DNA of 58,884 nucleotides from Collinsella aerofaciens (GTDB lineage: Bacteria; Actinomycetota; Coriobacteriia; Coriobacteriales; Coriobacteriaceae), in contig NZ_JADMOP010000016.1 of the NCBI RefSeq assembly GCF_015558785.1, forward strand, positions 1 through 58,884, in the 5' to 3' direction. The notes beneath the pieces were generated by a model that saw only the letters and a list, made by a program, of their open reading frames with translations, was not told the DNA's origin and ran no database searches. Numbering within the stretch: the stretch's first letter is position 1; the number at the start of each line of letters is the position of its first letter. The position numbers were made by a program, and so were the translations under genes. Below, piece by piece: positions 9,167 through 17,757 of this stretch.

Positions 9167-10081
9167 CACGCGCATCCACATCGACGAGGCGAGACTCAGG
9201 CGTGTCCAAAAGCAGGACCGCATCGCCACGGGCGTGCTGACGGCAATCGTCGCCATCGTCATGCTCATCGTCGTCTCCATGGTGGCCTATATCCTGTTCG
9301 AGGGCATCTCGACGCTGTTCCAGCCGGGCTTTCTCACGGAGCCGTCGCGCGCCAACGGAACGCAGGGCGGCGTGCTCTACCAGCTGTTCGACTCGTTCTA
9401 CCTGCTGCTGATCACCCTGATCATCTCGGTGCCCATCAGCCTGGGCGGAGCGGTCTTTTTGGTTGAGTACGCGCCGGACGGACCCATCCGCGACATCGCC
9501 TCCACCGCCATCGAGACGTTGTCCTCGCTGCCTTCCATCGTCGTCGGCATGTTCGGTTTTCTGGTGTTCTCGGTGCAGCTGGGCTGGAAGTACTCCATCA
9601 TCTCCGGCGCCGTCGCGCTCACCATGTTCAACATCCCCATCCTGGTGCGCGTGATCCAGCAGGCGCTCGAGGACGTGCCGCAGGCCCAGCGCGATGCGTG
9701 CCTGGCCATGGGCCTCACTCGCTGGGAGGCCACGCTGCACATCCTGATCCCCGAGGCCATGCCTGCCATCGTGACGGGCATCGTGCTTTCGGCCGGTCGC
9801 GTGTTTGGCGAGGCCGCAGCACTGCTTTTTACCTCGGGTATGAGCTCGCCGGTTCGCCTGAACTTCTTGAGCTTTAACCTGTCGAGCCCCACCTGCGCTT
9901 GGAACGTGTTCCGTCCCGGCGAGTCGCTCGCCGTGCACATCTACAAGATCTATGGCGAGGGCAGCCCCGAGGCCCAGCGGATCGTCTGGGGCACCGCTGC
10001 ACTGCTGATGATTTGCGTGCTGCTGTTTAACGTAATCGCCCGCATTGTGGGCAAGCAACTGGCAAGGAAGATGACGGCCGA

Positions 10082-10085
<4 letters not shown>
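9159..10085 (+). CDS. pstA: Phosphate ABC transporter permease
   Basis: A 308-residue partner permease of PstC, with an N-terminal membrane segment (VLTAIVAIVMLIVVSMVAYILF), LSSLPSIVVGMFGFLVF, and the EAA loop AQRDACLAMGLTRWEATLHI. I chose GTG at 9159, with AAGGGGG about 10 nt upstream and an 8-nt overlap with pstC; a TTG at 9135 would add eight basic residues. Its stop overlaps the pstB start in ATGA. The four genes form one tight operon. Confidence 0.93.
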
Positions 10086-10954
<869 letters not shown>

Positions 10955-11010
10955 TCCGGGACATGCTTGAGGCCCGCGGTGGCCACGGTCGCCACGGGAC
11001 TGATTGGAGA

Positions 11011-11047
11011 GGCGGGTCATCTCTTGTGGGAGATGGCCCGCCTTTTT
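11011..11047 (+). terminator. Intrinsic terminator after pstSCAB
   Basis: Thirteen-bp stem ggcgggtcatctc (11011-11023) with gagatggcccgcc (11030-11042), one G-T pair, then a T5 run. It marks the end of the pst operon directly after pstB. Confidence 0.92.
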
Positions 11048-11117
11048 GTGTCGTGTGCGCCCCGCCTTTTCGCTGCTATCATGGACAACGTTGAATTTCT
11101 ACGAAGGAGCAGGGCAT

Positions 11118-12977
11118 ATGGCGATTCTTTTGGGATGCGATTCCGTCAGCCTAGAGTTTCCCACCAAGCATATTTTCGATAGCGTGACGCTCGGCGTGGG
11201 CGAGGGCGACCGCATTGGCATTGTCGGTAAAAACGGCGACGGCAAGTCGACGCTGCTGAGCGTGCTCGCCGGCACGCTGGAGCCCGATGACGGACGCGTG
11301 ACGCACCGCCGCGGCACGACGATCGGTCTGCTCGGCCAAAAGGACAACCTGGTCGATACCGACACCGTGCATCATGCCGTCGTGGGCGACGCGCCCGAGT
11401 ATGAGTGGGCGTCGAGTCCGCGTACGCGCCAGATTCTGGCCGGCCTCATCAGCGATGTGCCCTGGGAAGGCACGGTGGGCGAGCTTTCGGGCGGCCAGCG
11501 CCGTCGCGTGGATCTCGCGCGCCTGCTGATCGGCGACTACGACGTGCTCATGCTCGACGAGCCCACCAACCACCTGGACATGCGCACCATCAACTGGCTC
11601 GCGCGCCACTTAAAGGCCCGCTGGCAGCGCGGCCAGGGCGCCATGCTCGTGGTCACGCACGACCGCTGGTTCTTGGACGAGGTCTGCACCAGCATGTGGG
11701 AGGTCCACGACGGCCAGGTCGACCCCTTCGAGGGCGGTTACTCGGCCTACATCCTGCAGCGCGTGGAGCGTGATCGCATGGCCGCCGTCACCGAGGAGCG
11801 CCGCCGCAACATGGCGCGCAAGGAGCTCGCGTGGCTGAGCCGCGGCGCCCAGGCTCGTTCCACCAAGCCCAAGTTTCGCGTGGATGCTGCTCGCGAGCTG
11901 ATCGCCGACGTGCCGCCCGTGCGCGACGAGCTGGAGCTCAAGCGCCTGGCCGTGAGCCGCCTGGGCAAGCAGGTTATCGATGTAATCGACGTGGACGCCG
12001 GCTATGCGGATACCGATGGCGCGCCCAAGCAGGTGCTCACCGATGTGACCTGGCTCATCGGTGCGGGCGACCGCTATGGTCTTTTGGGCGAGAACGGTGC
12101 CGGCAAGTCGACGCTACTCGACGTGATCCAGGGCAAGATCGCGCCCCTGCGCGGCCGTGTAAAGATTGGCCAGACGGTGCGCTTTGGCGTGCTGTCGCAG
12201 CAGCTCGAGGAGCTCGAGCCCTACATGGGCGACACGATCCGTGAGGTGCTCAGCAACCATAAGAAGTACTACGTCATCGACGGCAAGGAGACTTCGCCCG
12301 AGAAGCTCTGCGAGCGTCTGGGCTTTACGACGCAGCAGCTCTGGAGCCGCATCGGCGACCTTTCGGGCGGTCAGCGCCGTCGCCTGTCGCTGCTGCTGAC
12401 GATCCTGGACGAGCCCAACGTGCTCATCCTAGACGAGCCCGGTAACGACCTGGATACCGACATGCTCGCGATTGTCGAGGATCTGCTCGACGGCTGGCCC
12501 GGCACGCTGATTCTGGTGACGCACGACCGTTTCCTCATGGAGCGCGTGACCGACCAGCAGTGGGCACTGCTCGACGGCCACCTGACGCATATGCCCGGCG
12601 GCGTGGACCAGTACCTGCGCCTGTGCAACGCCACCGCCGAGGGCGAGCCCGTGGGCGCACCGAGCGCCAAGACCGGCACGTTCGATACCGGTGCCGCGGC
12701 AGCTGCGGCCGAAAAGCTCAAGTCGAGCGGTCAGCCCAATGGCCTTTCCAATGCCGAGCGCCAGAAGCTCCGCCGCGAGGTGAGCTCGCTCGAGCGCAAG
12801 ATGGAAACGCAGCGCGCTCGCGTGGAGGAGGCCGAGGCCGCGATGGCCCAGGTCGATCCCACCAACTACACGGCGCTCGGCGAGCAGCAGGCAAAGATCG
12901 ACGAGGCCCACGCCGCCATGGACGAGCTGGAGATGGCGTGGCTCGAGGCGAGCGAGAAGCTCGAGGGCGAGGAGTAG
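11118..12977 (+). CDS. ABC-F family ATPase, Uup-like
   Basis: A 619-residue soluble protein with two ABC cassettes and no membrane segments. First cassette: Walker A GKNGDGKST, signature LSGGQRRRVDLA, Walker B VLMLDEPTNHLD. Second: GENGAGKST, LSGGQRRRLSLL, VLILDEPGNDLD. The linker is charged (RVERDRMAAVTEERRRNMARKE). The C-terminus (residues ~550-619) is a coiled coil (LRREVSSLERKMETQRARVEEAEAAM), the Uup hallmark. ABC-F proteins act on the ribosome; Uup-type ones are linked to ribosome quality and DNA transposition phenotypes. GAAGGAG precedes the ATG at 11118. The HAD gene follows after 6 nt, so they share a transcript. Confidence 0.9.
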   Translation: MAILLGCDSVSLEFPTKHIFDSVTLGVGEGDRIGIVGKNGDGKSTLLSVLAGTLEPDDGRVTHRRGTTIGLLGQKDNLVDTDTVHHAVVGDAPEYEWASSPRTRQILAGLISDVPWEGTVGELSGGQRRRVDLARLLIGDYDVLMLDEPTNHLDMRTINWLARHLKARWQRGQGAMLVVTHDRWFLDEVCTSMWEVHDGQVDPFEGGYSAYILQRVERDRMAAVTEERRRNMARKELAWLSRGAQARSTKPKFRVDAARELIADVPPVRDELELKRLAVSRLGKQVIDVIDVDAGYADTDGAPKQVLTDVTWLIGAGDRYGLLGENGAGKSTLLDVIQGKIAPLRGRVKIGQTVRFGVLSQQLEELEPYMGDTIREVLSNHKKYYVIDGKETSPEKLCERLGFTTQQLWSRIGDLSGGQRRRLSLLLTILDEPNVLILDEPGNDLDTDMLAIVEDLLDGWPGTLILVTHDRFLMERVTDQQWALLDGHLTHMPGGVDQYLRLCNATAEGEPVGAPSAKTGTFDTGAAAAAAEKLKSSGQPNGLSNAERQKLRREVSSLERKMETQRARVEEAEAAMAQVDPTNYTALGEQQAKIDEAHAAMDELEMAWLEASEKLEGEE

Positions 12978-12983
12978 GCGAGG

Positions 12984-13754
12984 ATGATCAAGGCCGCATT
13001 TTTCGATATCGACGGTACGCTGCTGAGCTTTAAGACGCACCGGATTCCGGCGTCGGCACAGCAGGTGCTCGACAGCTTTCACGAGCAGGGGATTGCGTGC
13101 GTGATCGCCACGGGTCGCCCGACCTACCAGATGCCCGATTGGCTGTTCGACCTGGGTTGGGATGCGTACATTACGCTTTCGGGCCAGCACTGCTTTGATG
13201 CCGAGGGGGTTTACCGCAGCTGCCCGATCGATCCGGACGACGTCGCGGTGATTGTGGACCAGGTGGCGCAGGGGCGCTACGACTCGCTGTGCATGCAGGG
13301 CGAGAACTCGTTTGTGAACCGCCTGTCCGAGCGCGTGGTGACGGCTGGCAGCAACGCGGGAATCGTCTACCACGAGGAGCCGTTTGAGCACGCCTTTGAC
13401 GCGCCGGTCTACCAGTTTTGCGCCTTTGTGGACCCGGCCGACGAACATATCGTGACCGACGCCGTGTCGCATTCGCTCACCACGCGCTGGTGCGACCTGT
13501 TCTGCGACATTATTCCCGCTAACGGCGGCAAGGACCTAGGCGTGGCGGCGACGCTCGAGCGGCTTGGTATCGACGCGAGCGAGGCGATTGCCTTTGGCGA
13601 CGGCGAGAACGACCTGTCGATGTTTGCCGCCGTGGGCACGAGTGTGGCCATGGGCAACGCACAGGACACGGTGAAAGCTGCGGCGACCTATGTGACGACT
13701 GCCGTGGACGACGACGGCATCTACAACGCCGCGAAGCACTTTGGCCTGTTATAG
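12984..13754 (+). CDS. Cof-type HAD-IIB phosphatase
   Basis: A 256-residue HAD hydrolase of subfamily IIB. Motif I is FFDIDGTLLSF at residues 5-15; motif II ATGRPTYQ; motif III Lys in GGKDLGVAATL; motif IV FGDGENDLSMFAAVG. The cap between II and III is the long alpha/beta type of Cof proteins. Members dephosphorylate sugar phosphates or cofactors; the substrate is not evident. It starts 6 nt after the ABC-F gene with a GGCGAGG site, and is followed by a type B repeat. Confidence 0.9.
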   Translation: MIKAAFFDIDGTLLSFKTHRIPASAQQVLDSFHEQGIACVIATGRPTYQMPDWLFDLGWDAYITLSGQHCFDAEGVYRSCPIDPDDVAVIVDQVAQGRYDSLCMQGENSFVNRLSERVVTAGSNAGIVYHEEPFEHAFDAPVYQFCAFVDPADEHIVTDAVSHSLTTRWCDLFCDIIPANGGKDLGVAATLERLGIDASEAIAFGDGENDLSMFAAVGTSVAMGNAQDTVKAAATYVTTAVDDDGIYNAAKHFGLL

Positions 13755-13762
13755 CTGCGGCT

Positions 13763-13825
13763 CGGCACTTGGGGACGTTCCTTTCCTGCCGGCAGCTGGG
13801 GGACATTCCTTGCGGGGCGTCCCCA
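13763..13825. repeat. Type B repeat, copy 3 (short)
   Basis: Contains cggcacttggggacgttcc, tgccggcagctgggggacattcc and ggggcgtcccca in order. It is an abbreviated version of the clusters at 6958 and 34519, without the cgactagtcg module. Confidence 0.7.
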
Positions 13826-13863
13826 TTTTGTTTTCGTCCCGCACGTTTTGTGAAACACGGCTA

Positions 13864-13909
13864 ACTTTTAGGCAAAGTAGTAAGACATGGGCAACTTTTG
13901 CGGTAAAGT
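13864..13909. promoter_or_regulatory. Twin ACTTT-N-AAAGT palindromes upstream of the DtxR-family gene
   Basis: Two short inverted repeats, ACTTT-taggc-AAAGT (13864-13878) and ACTTT-tgcggt-AAAGT (13894-13909), lie 30 nt apart and end about 54 nt before the regulator start. DtxR/MntR proteins often control their own gene through such sites. That this regulator binds here is inference. Confidence 0.4.
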
Positions 13910-13962
13910 AAGCTGTGAAAAGTATCCAAAGGCTAACTAGCAATCATCGCGAAAGGCGGCCC

Positions 13963-14352
13963 ATGGCCCTACGTGAATCCGGAGAAGACTATCTCGAATC
14001 GATCTACGTTCTGTCGGAACGTCAGGGCATCGTGCGCTCGATCGACGTTGCGGAGTACCTCGGCGTAACCAAGGCGAGCGTTTCCAAGGCCATGGCGACG
14101 CTGGAAAGCAACGGCTATGTCGAAATGGGCAAACGAGATGTTCATCTGACAGAGCGCGGTCTGGAGGTCGCGCGCCAAATGTGGGAGCGCCACTGCTTTT
14201 TCGTGGGGCTTTTGGAGGATGCAGGCGTATCGGCCGAGGTGGCGTCGCAAGAGGGCTGCCACATGGAGCACTGCCTGAGCGAGGAAAGCTTTGAGAAGCT
14301 AAGATCGATGCTGGGGCGGGACGGTGCTTCGGCGCCAACAATGACCGACTAG
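13963..14352 (+). CDS. DtxR/MntR-family metal-dependent transcription regulator
   Basis: A 129-residue protein opening MALRESGEDYLESIYVLSE, the N-terminal signature of the DtxR/MntR family. A winged helix-turn-helix covers residues ~15-65 (RSIDVAEYLGVTKASVSKAMATLESNGYV) and a dimerization/metal-binding domain follows (ERHCFFVGLLEDAGVSAEVASQEGCHMEHCLSEESFEKL, with H-x-x-E-H and Cys ligands). It lacks the C-terminal SH3-like domain, so it is the short MntR-like form. Whether it senses iron or manganese is not decided. GAAAGG precedes the ATG. Possible targets are its own promoter and the nitroreductase gene at 23046, which carries a DtxR-box-like sequence. Confidence 0.85.
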   Translation: MALRESGEDYLESIYVLSERQGIVRSIDVAEYLGVTKASVSKAMATLESNGYVEMGKRDVHLTERGLEVARQMWERHCFFVGLLEDAGVSAEVASQEGCHMEHCLSEESFEKLRSMLGRDGASAPTMTD

Positions 14353-14493
14353 CACTCCCGCAACGGCGCGCCTCCCGCGCCGGAACGGTGTGGGACAGCG
14401 ACCGAGACGAGTGGTCCCACCAACTAAGTCCAACTCAGACAAGGAACCCCACCAGCAAGCGATGCCCAAGAACCGCCAGCTGTGTCAACGCAG

Positions 14494-14618
14494 GTCGGGG
14501 CCGGGCTTGGTTTTGAAAACACTCCGCAGCGCGAGGCCCGTCTTTCCGTTGCTCCGCAGGAGCAGGAAAGACGGGCCTCATGCGCGAGGACGTTTTCAAA
14601 ACCAAGCCCGGCCCCGAC
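14494..14618. repeat. Nested inverted repeat between convergent genes
   Basis: Outer arms of 27 nt are perfectly complementary (14494-14520, starting gtcggggccgggc, and 14592-14618). Inside lie 15-nt perfect arms gaggcccgtctttcc (14533-14547) and its complement (14565-14579), and inside those tgctcc-gca-ggagca. All three levels are exact. The element sits between the DtxR gene (+) and the ATPase gene (-). It has no T-run. It may be a bidirectional terminator, a MITE-like element or a structured RNA. Confidence 0.75.
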
Positions 14619-14635
14619 CGGACAGACCACAAACG

Positions 14636-16588
14636 CTACAGGTTCTTGACACCCATCGCGCGCATGGCGTTCAGGATGGCGATGATCGCCACGCCTACGT
14701 CGCCGAACACGGCAAGCCACATGTTGGCGATGCCCAGTGCCGCAAGCACCAGAATCAGCAACTTAATGCCCAGCGCAAAGATGATGTTCTGCCAAACAAT
14801 CGACATGGTCTTGCGCGCCACGCGGATCGCGCGGGAGATGTTGGACGGTTTGTCGTCCATGAGCACCACGTCGGCGGCCTCAATCGCGGCGTCGGAACCC
14901 ATAGCGCCCATGGCAATGCCAACGTCTGCGCGGGTGAGCACGGGCGCATCGTTGATGCCGTCGCCGACAAAGGCGAGCTTGCCCTTGCCCGATTCGGCTG
15001 CCAGCAATGCCTCGACGCGCTCGACCTTGTCGCCCGGCAGCAGCTGCGCGTGGAACTCGTCGAGCCCCAGCTGCTTGGCCACCGCAGCAGCCACTTCCTC
15101 GCGGTCGCCCGTGAGCATGACGGTGCGCTTGACGCCGGCGGCGTGCAGGTCGCGAATCGTTTGCTCGGCATCGGTCTTTATGGTGTCGGCAATTACGATG
15201 TGGCCGGCGTACGTATCATCGACCAGCACGTGGAGGATGGTGCCGACGATCTCGCAATTGGGCGCTTCGATACCGGCCACAGCAAGCATCTTGGCATTGC
15301 CGACGATGACGCGCTTGCCGTCGATAATCGCCGTCACGCCATGGCCCGCGTCGTTGGTGGAGTCGCTTACGCGCTTGGGTTCGACCTCGCCCTGGTAGGC
15401 GACACGCACGGACTGCGCGATGGGGTGATCGGAGAACGACTCCGCAAGGGCTGCGACCTCGAGCAACGACTGCTCGGTATAGCCAGCCTCGGGGTGCACC
15501 GCGACCACCGAGAACGTGCCGTTGGTGAGCGTGCCGGTCTTGTCAAAGACGACGGTGTCCACATCGGCGAGCGTCTCGAGGTAGTTAGAACCCTTGATGA
15601 GGACGCCCAGCTTGGATGCGCCGCCAATGCCGCCAAAGAAGCTGAGCGGGACGCTAATCACGAGCGCGCACGGGCAGCTGACGACCAGGAAGGTCAGGCC
15701 GCGCAGGATCCAGTCGGACCAGGCGCCGGTGACCAAGCCGCCGCCGAGCGCGAGTACCGCGGCAGCGCCGGTGACGGCGGGCGTGTAGACGCGGGCGAAG
15801 CGCGTGATAAAGTTCTCAGTGCGCGCCTTCTTTTCGCTGGCATTTTCCACGAGCTCCAGGACACGTGCGACGGTGGACTCGCCAAAGGGCTTGGTGGTGC
15901 GCACGTGGATGAGCCCCGTCATGTTGATGCAGCCGCTGATGATATCGTCTCCGGTTTTGGCCGGGCGGGGGACCGACTCACCGGTAAGGGCGGCGGTGTC
16001 GAGCTGGGTTTCGCCTTCGACGATGACGCCGTCGATGGGCACGCGCTCGCCGGGCTTGACCACAATCACGGTGCCGACGGCGATGTCATCGGGGAAGACC
16101 TGTTCGAGCGTGCCGTCGGGTTGCTCGACGTTGGCGTAGTCGGGTGCGATGTCCATCATGGCGCTGATCGATTTACGGCTTTTGCCCACGGCGTATGCCT
16201 GGAACAGCTCGCCGACCTGGTAGAACAGCATGACGGCGGCGCCTTCGGCCATGTGCGGGCCGGTATCGGGGAAGAGCACCATGGCAAACGCGCCGATGGT
16301 CGCGACTGCCATAAGGAAACTCTCGTCGAAGGCCTTGCCGCGGCGGATGTTATTGAATGCCTTTTGCAGCACGTCGTAGCCGGCAATCAAAAACGGTATG
16401 AGGAACAGCATAAAGCTGGCGTAGATGTCGCCCGGGGTACCGAATGCGGCGGTGAGGGTGCCGAACTCATCGAGGGCGTACACCACGGCAAAAATGCCCA
16501 GCGCTACCAGGATGCGGTTGCGCTTATGCTCGAGTGACTCTTTCTTCTTGCGCTTCTTCTTTTTCTTTTTGGGGTCGGCGGTGGCCAT
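14636..16588 (-). CDS. Zinc/cadmium-exporting P1B-type ATPase
   Basis: A 650-residue heavy-metal pump of the ZntA/CadA class. Seen: a Lys-rich cytoplasmic N-terminus (DPKKKKKKRKKK), membrane helices, the actuator TGES motif (AALTGESVPRP), the membrane SCPCALVISVP metal site, phosphorylation motif FDKTGTLTNGTF, the HP dipeptide (SDHPIAQS), and hinge GDGINDAPVLTRADVGIAMG. It has no N-terminal HMA domain; that domain is instead a separate gene just upstream. The ATG at 16588 follows GGGAGG. A copy of the ArsR-type operator lies 24-45 nt upstream, so it can be derepressed independently. CPC plus an ArsR/CzrA-like repressor favours Zn/Cd over Cu. Confidence 0.94.
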   Translation of the reverse strand: MATADPKKKKKKRKKKESLEHKRNRILVALGIFAVVYALDEFGTLTAAFGTPGDIYASFMLFLIPFLIAGYDVLQKAFNNIRRGKAFDESFLMAVATIGAFAMVLFPDTGPHMAEGAAVMLFYQVGELFQAYAVGKSRKSISAMMDIAPDYANVEQPDGTLEQVFPDDIAVGTVIVVKPGERVPIDGVIVEGETQLDTAALTGESVPRPAKTGDDIISGCINMTGLIHVRTTKPFGESTVARVLELVENASEKKARTENFITRFARVYTPAVTGAAAVLALGGGLVTGAWSDWILRGLTFLVVSCPCALVISVPLSFFGGIGGASKLGVLIKGSNYLETLADVDTVVFDKTGTLTNGTFSVVAVHPEAGYTEQSLLEVAALAESFSDHPIAQSVRVAYQGEVEPKRVSDSTNDAGHGVTAIIDGKRVIVGNAKMLAVAGIEAPNCEIVGTILHVLVDDTYAGHIVIADTIKTDAEQTIRDLHAAGVKRTVMLTGDREEVAAAVAKQLGLDEFHAQLLPGDKVERVEALLAAESGKGKLAFVGDGINDAPVLTRADVGIAMGAMGSDAAIEAADVVLMDDKPSNISRAIRVARKTMSIVWQNIIFALGIKLLILVLAALGIANMWLAVFGDVGVAIIAILNAMRAMGVKNL

Positions 16589-16611
16589 GACTCGTATCCT
16601 CCCATTTGAAT

Positions 16612-16634
16612 GTATGAACACTCGCTCATATAAT
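16612..16634 (-). promoter_or_regulatory. ArsR-type operator before the metal ATPase gene
   Basis: tatgaacactcgctcatata (16613-16632) matches the operator halves upstream of the arsR gene at 17 or more positions, including TATGA and TCATA half-sites with an 8-nt spacer. On the reverse strand it overlaps a TTATAT -10-like hexamer. Confidence 0.75.
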
Positions 16635-16688
16635 TTCGCGAGCAAAGGCAGCGGCAATCGCGGCCTTGCAGGTTGGCGTAAACCTGGG

Positions 16689-16907
16689 CTAGAGAATGAT
16701 CTCGCAGTCCGGCTCGGCGCCGGCCGTAAACTCTACAACGCGGTTGAGCACCTCGTCGAACTCAGCATCATCAGCCTCGAGCGTCAGCTTCTGGGTCATA
16801 AAGTTGACGGACACGGATTTGACGCCCTCGAGCTTGGCCAGCTCGTCCTGAAGCTCACGCGCGCAGTTGGCGCAGTCGATCTCGTTGAGTTTAAACTGCT
16901 TTTTCAT
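16689..16907 (-). CDS. Free-standing heavy-metal-associated (HMA) protein
   Basis: A 72-residue protein with the ferredoxin-like HMA fold. The metal-binding loop is present as IDCANC (CxxC). Conserved hydrophobic positions follow: LAKLEGVKSVSVNFMTQKLTLEADD. The C-terminus carries a further Cys (PDCEIIL). It is likely a cytoplasmic metallochaperone or metal-binding partner of the ATPase encoded 100 nt downstream, which lacks its own HMA domain. AAGGAACC precedes the ATG. It lies between the arsR and ATPase genes on the same strand. Confidence 0.9.
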   Translation of the reverse strand: MKKQFKLNEIDCANCARELQDELAKLEGVKSVSVNFMTQKLTLEADDAEFDEVLNRVVEFTAGAEPDCEIIL

Positions 16908-16970
16908 GGTGGGTTCCTTTCTCTGTATTTGCGGCTTGGGTGCAGGCCGCGCTGGTACCGTGGTTGGTCG

Positions 16971-17336
16971 CTATTCGCAGATGTGGCTCATGCCTTGGTT
17001 GAGCATGGTGTAGACGTGGTCGTCGGCGAGCGAGTAGAGGATATTGCGCCCGTCGCGCCGGAATTTAACCAGGTGCGACTGCTTGAGTGTGCGCAGCTGG
17101 TGCGACACCGCGGACTGCGAGGTTTCGGTCGCTTCGGCGATGTCTGCCACGCAGAGCTCGCGGCCCATGAGGGCATAGAGAATCTTGATGCGCGTGGTGT
17201 CGCTGAAGACCTTGAACAGGTCGGCGAGGTCGTAGAGAAGCTCCTCGTCGGGAAGGTCCTCGGGCGAGCAGGTGGTCGGGATCGCGGGTTCGGTGGCCTC
17301 GATGTCGAGTTTCGTTTCATCAACGCGGATGCTCAT
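16971..17336 (-). CDS. ArsR/SmtB-family metal-sensing repressor
   Basis: A 121-residue winged-helix repressor. LADLFKVFSDTTRIKILYAL is the family's core, then ELCVADIAEATETSQSAVSHQLRTLKQSHLV is the helix-turn-helix. The C-terminus DDHVYTMLNQGMSHICE carries the alpha-5 D-x-H...H pattern of zinc sensors such as CzrA/SmtB, and the ELCV alpha-3 Cys is also present. Metal binding should release it from DNA. Its own promoter contains two operator copies. AAAGGATATTGC precedes the ATG. Expected targets are this gene, the HMA gene and the ATPase gene. Confidence 0.92.
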   Translation of the reverse strand: MSIRVDETKLDIEATEPAIPTTCSPEDLPDEELLYDLADLFKVFSDTTRIKILYALMGRELCVADIAEATETSQSAVSHQLRTLKQSHLVKFRRDGRNILYSLADDHVYTMLNQGMSHICE

Positions 17337-17349
17337 TGCAATATCCTTT

Positions 17350-17410
17350 CATATGAACATGCGCTCATATAATTTACTTTCGATTATATGAGTGCATGTT
17401 CATATGTCAA
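17350..17410 (-). promoter_or_regulatory. arsR promoter with paired operators
   Basis: On the reverse strand TTGACA (17405-17410) and TATAAT (17383-17388), 16 nt apart, form a near-consensus promoter. Two copies of atatgaacatgcgctcatat (17351-17370 and, inverted, 17386-17405) form a 24-nt inverted repeat with one mismatch and a 9-nt loop. Each copy contains ATATGA and TCATAT half-sites. One copy fills the -35/-10 spacer and the other covers the start site, an ideal repression layout. Confidence 0.88.
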
Positions 17411-17757
17411 TGACGTTCAGGTAATTCGTTGTACAAAATGATGGGGAATAGTGGACGAGATCCCGGACTGAGCGTTTTTTTGATAGTCGATGCCAAGGTG
17501 GGTACCCTCGTGCCGTGCAAAAAATGGAGTATTCTGCAACTATAGGGGGTCCGCTAATTTATTGCAGGTCATATAATGCAGTTCAAGAGTTATCTTAGGG
17601 TGTTAATCCGATGAGTTCTTCCTCAAATGTTGCCTAACGCTCTCACGCAAGAGTGATTTCGCTCCACATTTGGATCCACTCGAGGGTGATAGACACCCGA
17701 CCCTGCTGAATACTCGCAATTTTGCACATCGCTAGGGTACCCACCTTGTTAGCCGGT
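17411..17757. other. Gene-free, AT-richer region holding a diverged inverted repeat
   Basis: No coding frame is convincing. An inverted repeat with arms of about 47 nt occupies 17495-17541 and 17701-17748: aaggtgggtaccct is exact in both, then gtgcaaaa and gagtattc are conserved with substitutions between (about 35 of 47 positions match). Base composition is clearly less GC-rich than the surrounding genes. Confidence 0.6.
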
